DNA of 64,000 bases from Hyposmocoma kahamanoa (Eukaryota > Arthropoda > Insecta > Lepidoptera > Cosmopterigidae): the NCBI RefSeq assembly GCF_003589595.1, contig NW_020654289.1, positions 3,503,964-3,567,963 on the forward strand, written 5' to 3'. Positions 63,400-64,000 of this stretch are shown here, one piece after another. The notes under the pieces are model-generated. The model was not told the origin of the DNA, did no database searches, and saw only the letters and a list, made by a program, of their open reading frames with translations. The translations under genes and the position numbers were made by a program. How positions within the stretch are numbered: the first letter of the stretch is position 1; every line of letters starts with the position of its first letter.

Positions 63400-64000
63400 A
63401 CTTCTGCTTCAAAGTTACCCAGAACATAATAATGTTAAACAAAAAAAGCCGTCGAGTCAAAAACATGCAGTTAAAATAATAATAATTGGACGATGTCGTG
63501 TTTGTAATGCAAAAAATTGGTATAAACTCTGTCCATACTAAATATCCGTTACAATAAATAGTCTAACAAAAAATAACTTTTTTGCAATTACAACATAGGA
63601 CACGACAAAGGTGAATTTGCATTTTTATTCGACACGAAAGGGCTTTTTTGGTCCCTTTTTGGGCACAGACGGCTATATCATAACATAATGTTAAACGAAA
63701 ATTATGCAAATAGCACGCGTATAACGTAAACAGAAACTAGAGAATAAGAAGAAAGTTACGACAACACCGACACGCATTTATATTCCACAAACGAAATCTA
63801 TAGCAACTATTAACTGCAATTCAATTTCGATAAAGTAGCAGACGGCATAACCTAACTGTACCCGATTTCAAAGGTGTTAGCTCCATTAAGCGGTGTCGAT
63901 AGAAATGAAGACTGAAGTATTCGCTTATCCGCCACCAGAGATCCTTTCGACAGATAGTACACAAGGCGACATCAAAATGTTACAGCGCGCACTTAAAATG
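63400..64000. other. No recognised gene
   Basis: AT-rich. A 70-residue ORF at 63329-63541 overlaps the exon candidate in another frame. The last 160 bases are less AT-rich but show no clear coding signal before the window ends. Confidence 0.4.

Noticed and set aside
1..64000. Bacterial or phage features (operons, ribosome binding sites, terminators, attachment sites)
   Set aside because: Everything points to eukaryotic nuclear DNA; no prokaryote-type gene density or signals exist.

Overview
This window looks like a gene-poor, AT-rich stretch of an insect nuclear genome, most likely a moth or butterfly (Lepidoptera). The assignment rests on its repeats: RTE-type LINE remnants with the wording GHIARRTDGRWG, tRNA-derived SINEs, and several copies of the SINE end reading about GAGAGGAG...CAGCAGTGGGACGTA, which is common in lepidopteran DNA. 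No intact host gene, rRNA, functional tRNA, CRISPR array or bacterial-type operon was found. Family names are from pattern recognition; no database search was possible.

Most recognisable sequence is transposable-element debris. (1) Family A, a short repeat of about 330 bp with a conserved internal hairpin and an A-rich 3' end, occurs as more than 20 pieces on both strands. (2) Family B has long inverted ends, 12-14 bp target duplications in three copies, and a hammerhead-ribozyme-like GAAACGTC core; it may be Penelope-related. (3) Two tRNA-derived SINE families are clear: C (13.0, 43.8 and 44.5 kb) and D (9.1, 11.0, 58.5, 59.2 and 62.1 kb). The lepidopteran-type SINE E is at 16.1 kb, with 3' fragments elsewhere. 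(4) LINE remnants: a nearly full-length but dead element (44.8-48.4 kb); a 5'-truncated one with an intact YADD box (39.3-40.7 kb, minus); RTE-like ends at 7.4, 30.2, 50.4, 57.8 and 62.5 kb; and many 3' ends. (5) One internally deleted gypsy-type LTR retrotransposon with both LTRs (16.3-18.1 kb). (6) DNA transposon remnants: a Harbinger-like derivative (30.8-31.8 kb), a MITE with perfect 22-bp inverted ends and an 8-bp target duplication (28.7-29.1 kb), a 169-bp MITE with a TAA duplication nested in a SINE (37.5 kb), and several fold-backs.

The gene-like material not explained by repeats is limited. A minus-strand locus at 22.3-23.4 kb encodes acidic/serine-rich and then arginine-serine-rich sequence, but stops and frame changes break it; it is probably a pseudogene or spliced exons. 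An open frame behind a good splice acceptor at 63.17-63.40 kb, and two short ORFs (19.96 and 55.62 kb), are unidentified. Long stretches (13.7-16.0, 18.7-22.2, 24.9-26.8, 34.8-37.4, 41.3-42.9, 48.4-50.3, 59.3-60.8 kb) hold nothing recognisable and could be introns or intergenic DNA.

Nothing here forms a working multi-gene system. The interest lies in element structures: the Penelope-like family B, a twin-priming-type inversion in an RTE copy, nested insertions with readable target duplications, and a 52-bp direct repeat outside the LTR element.
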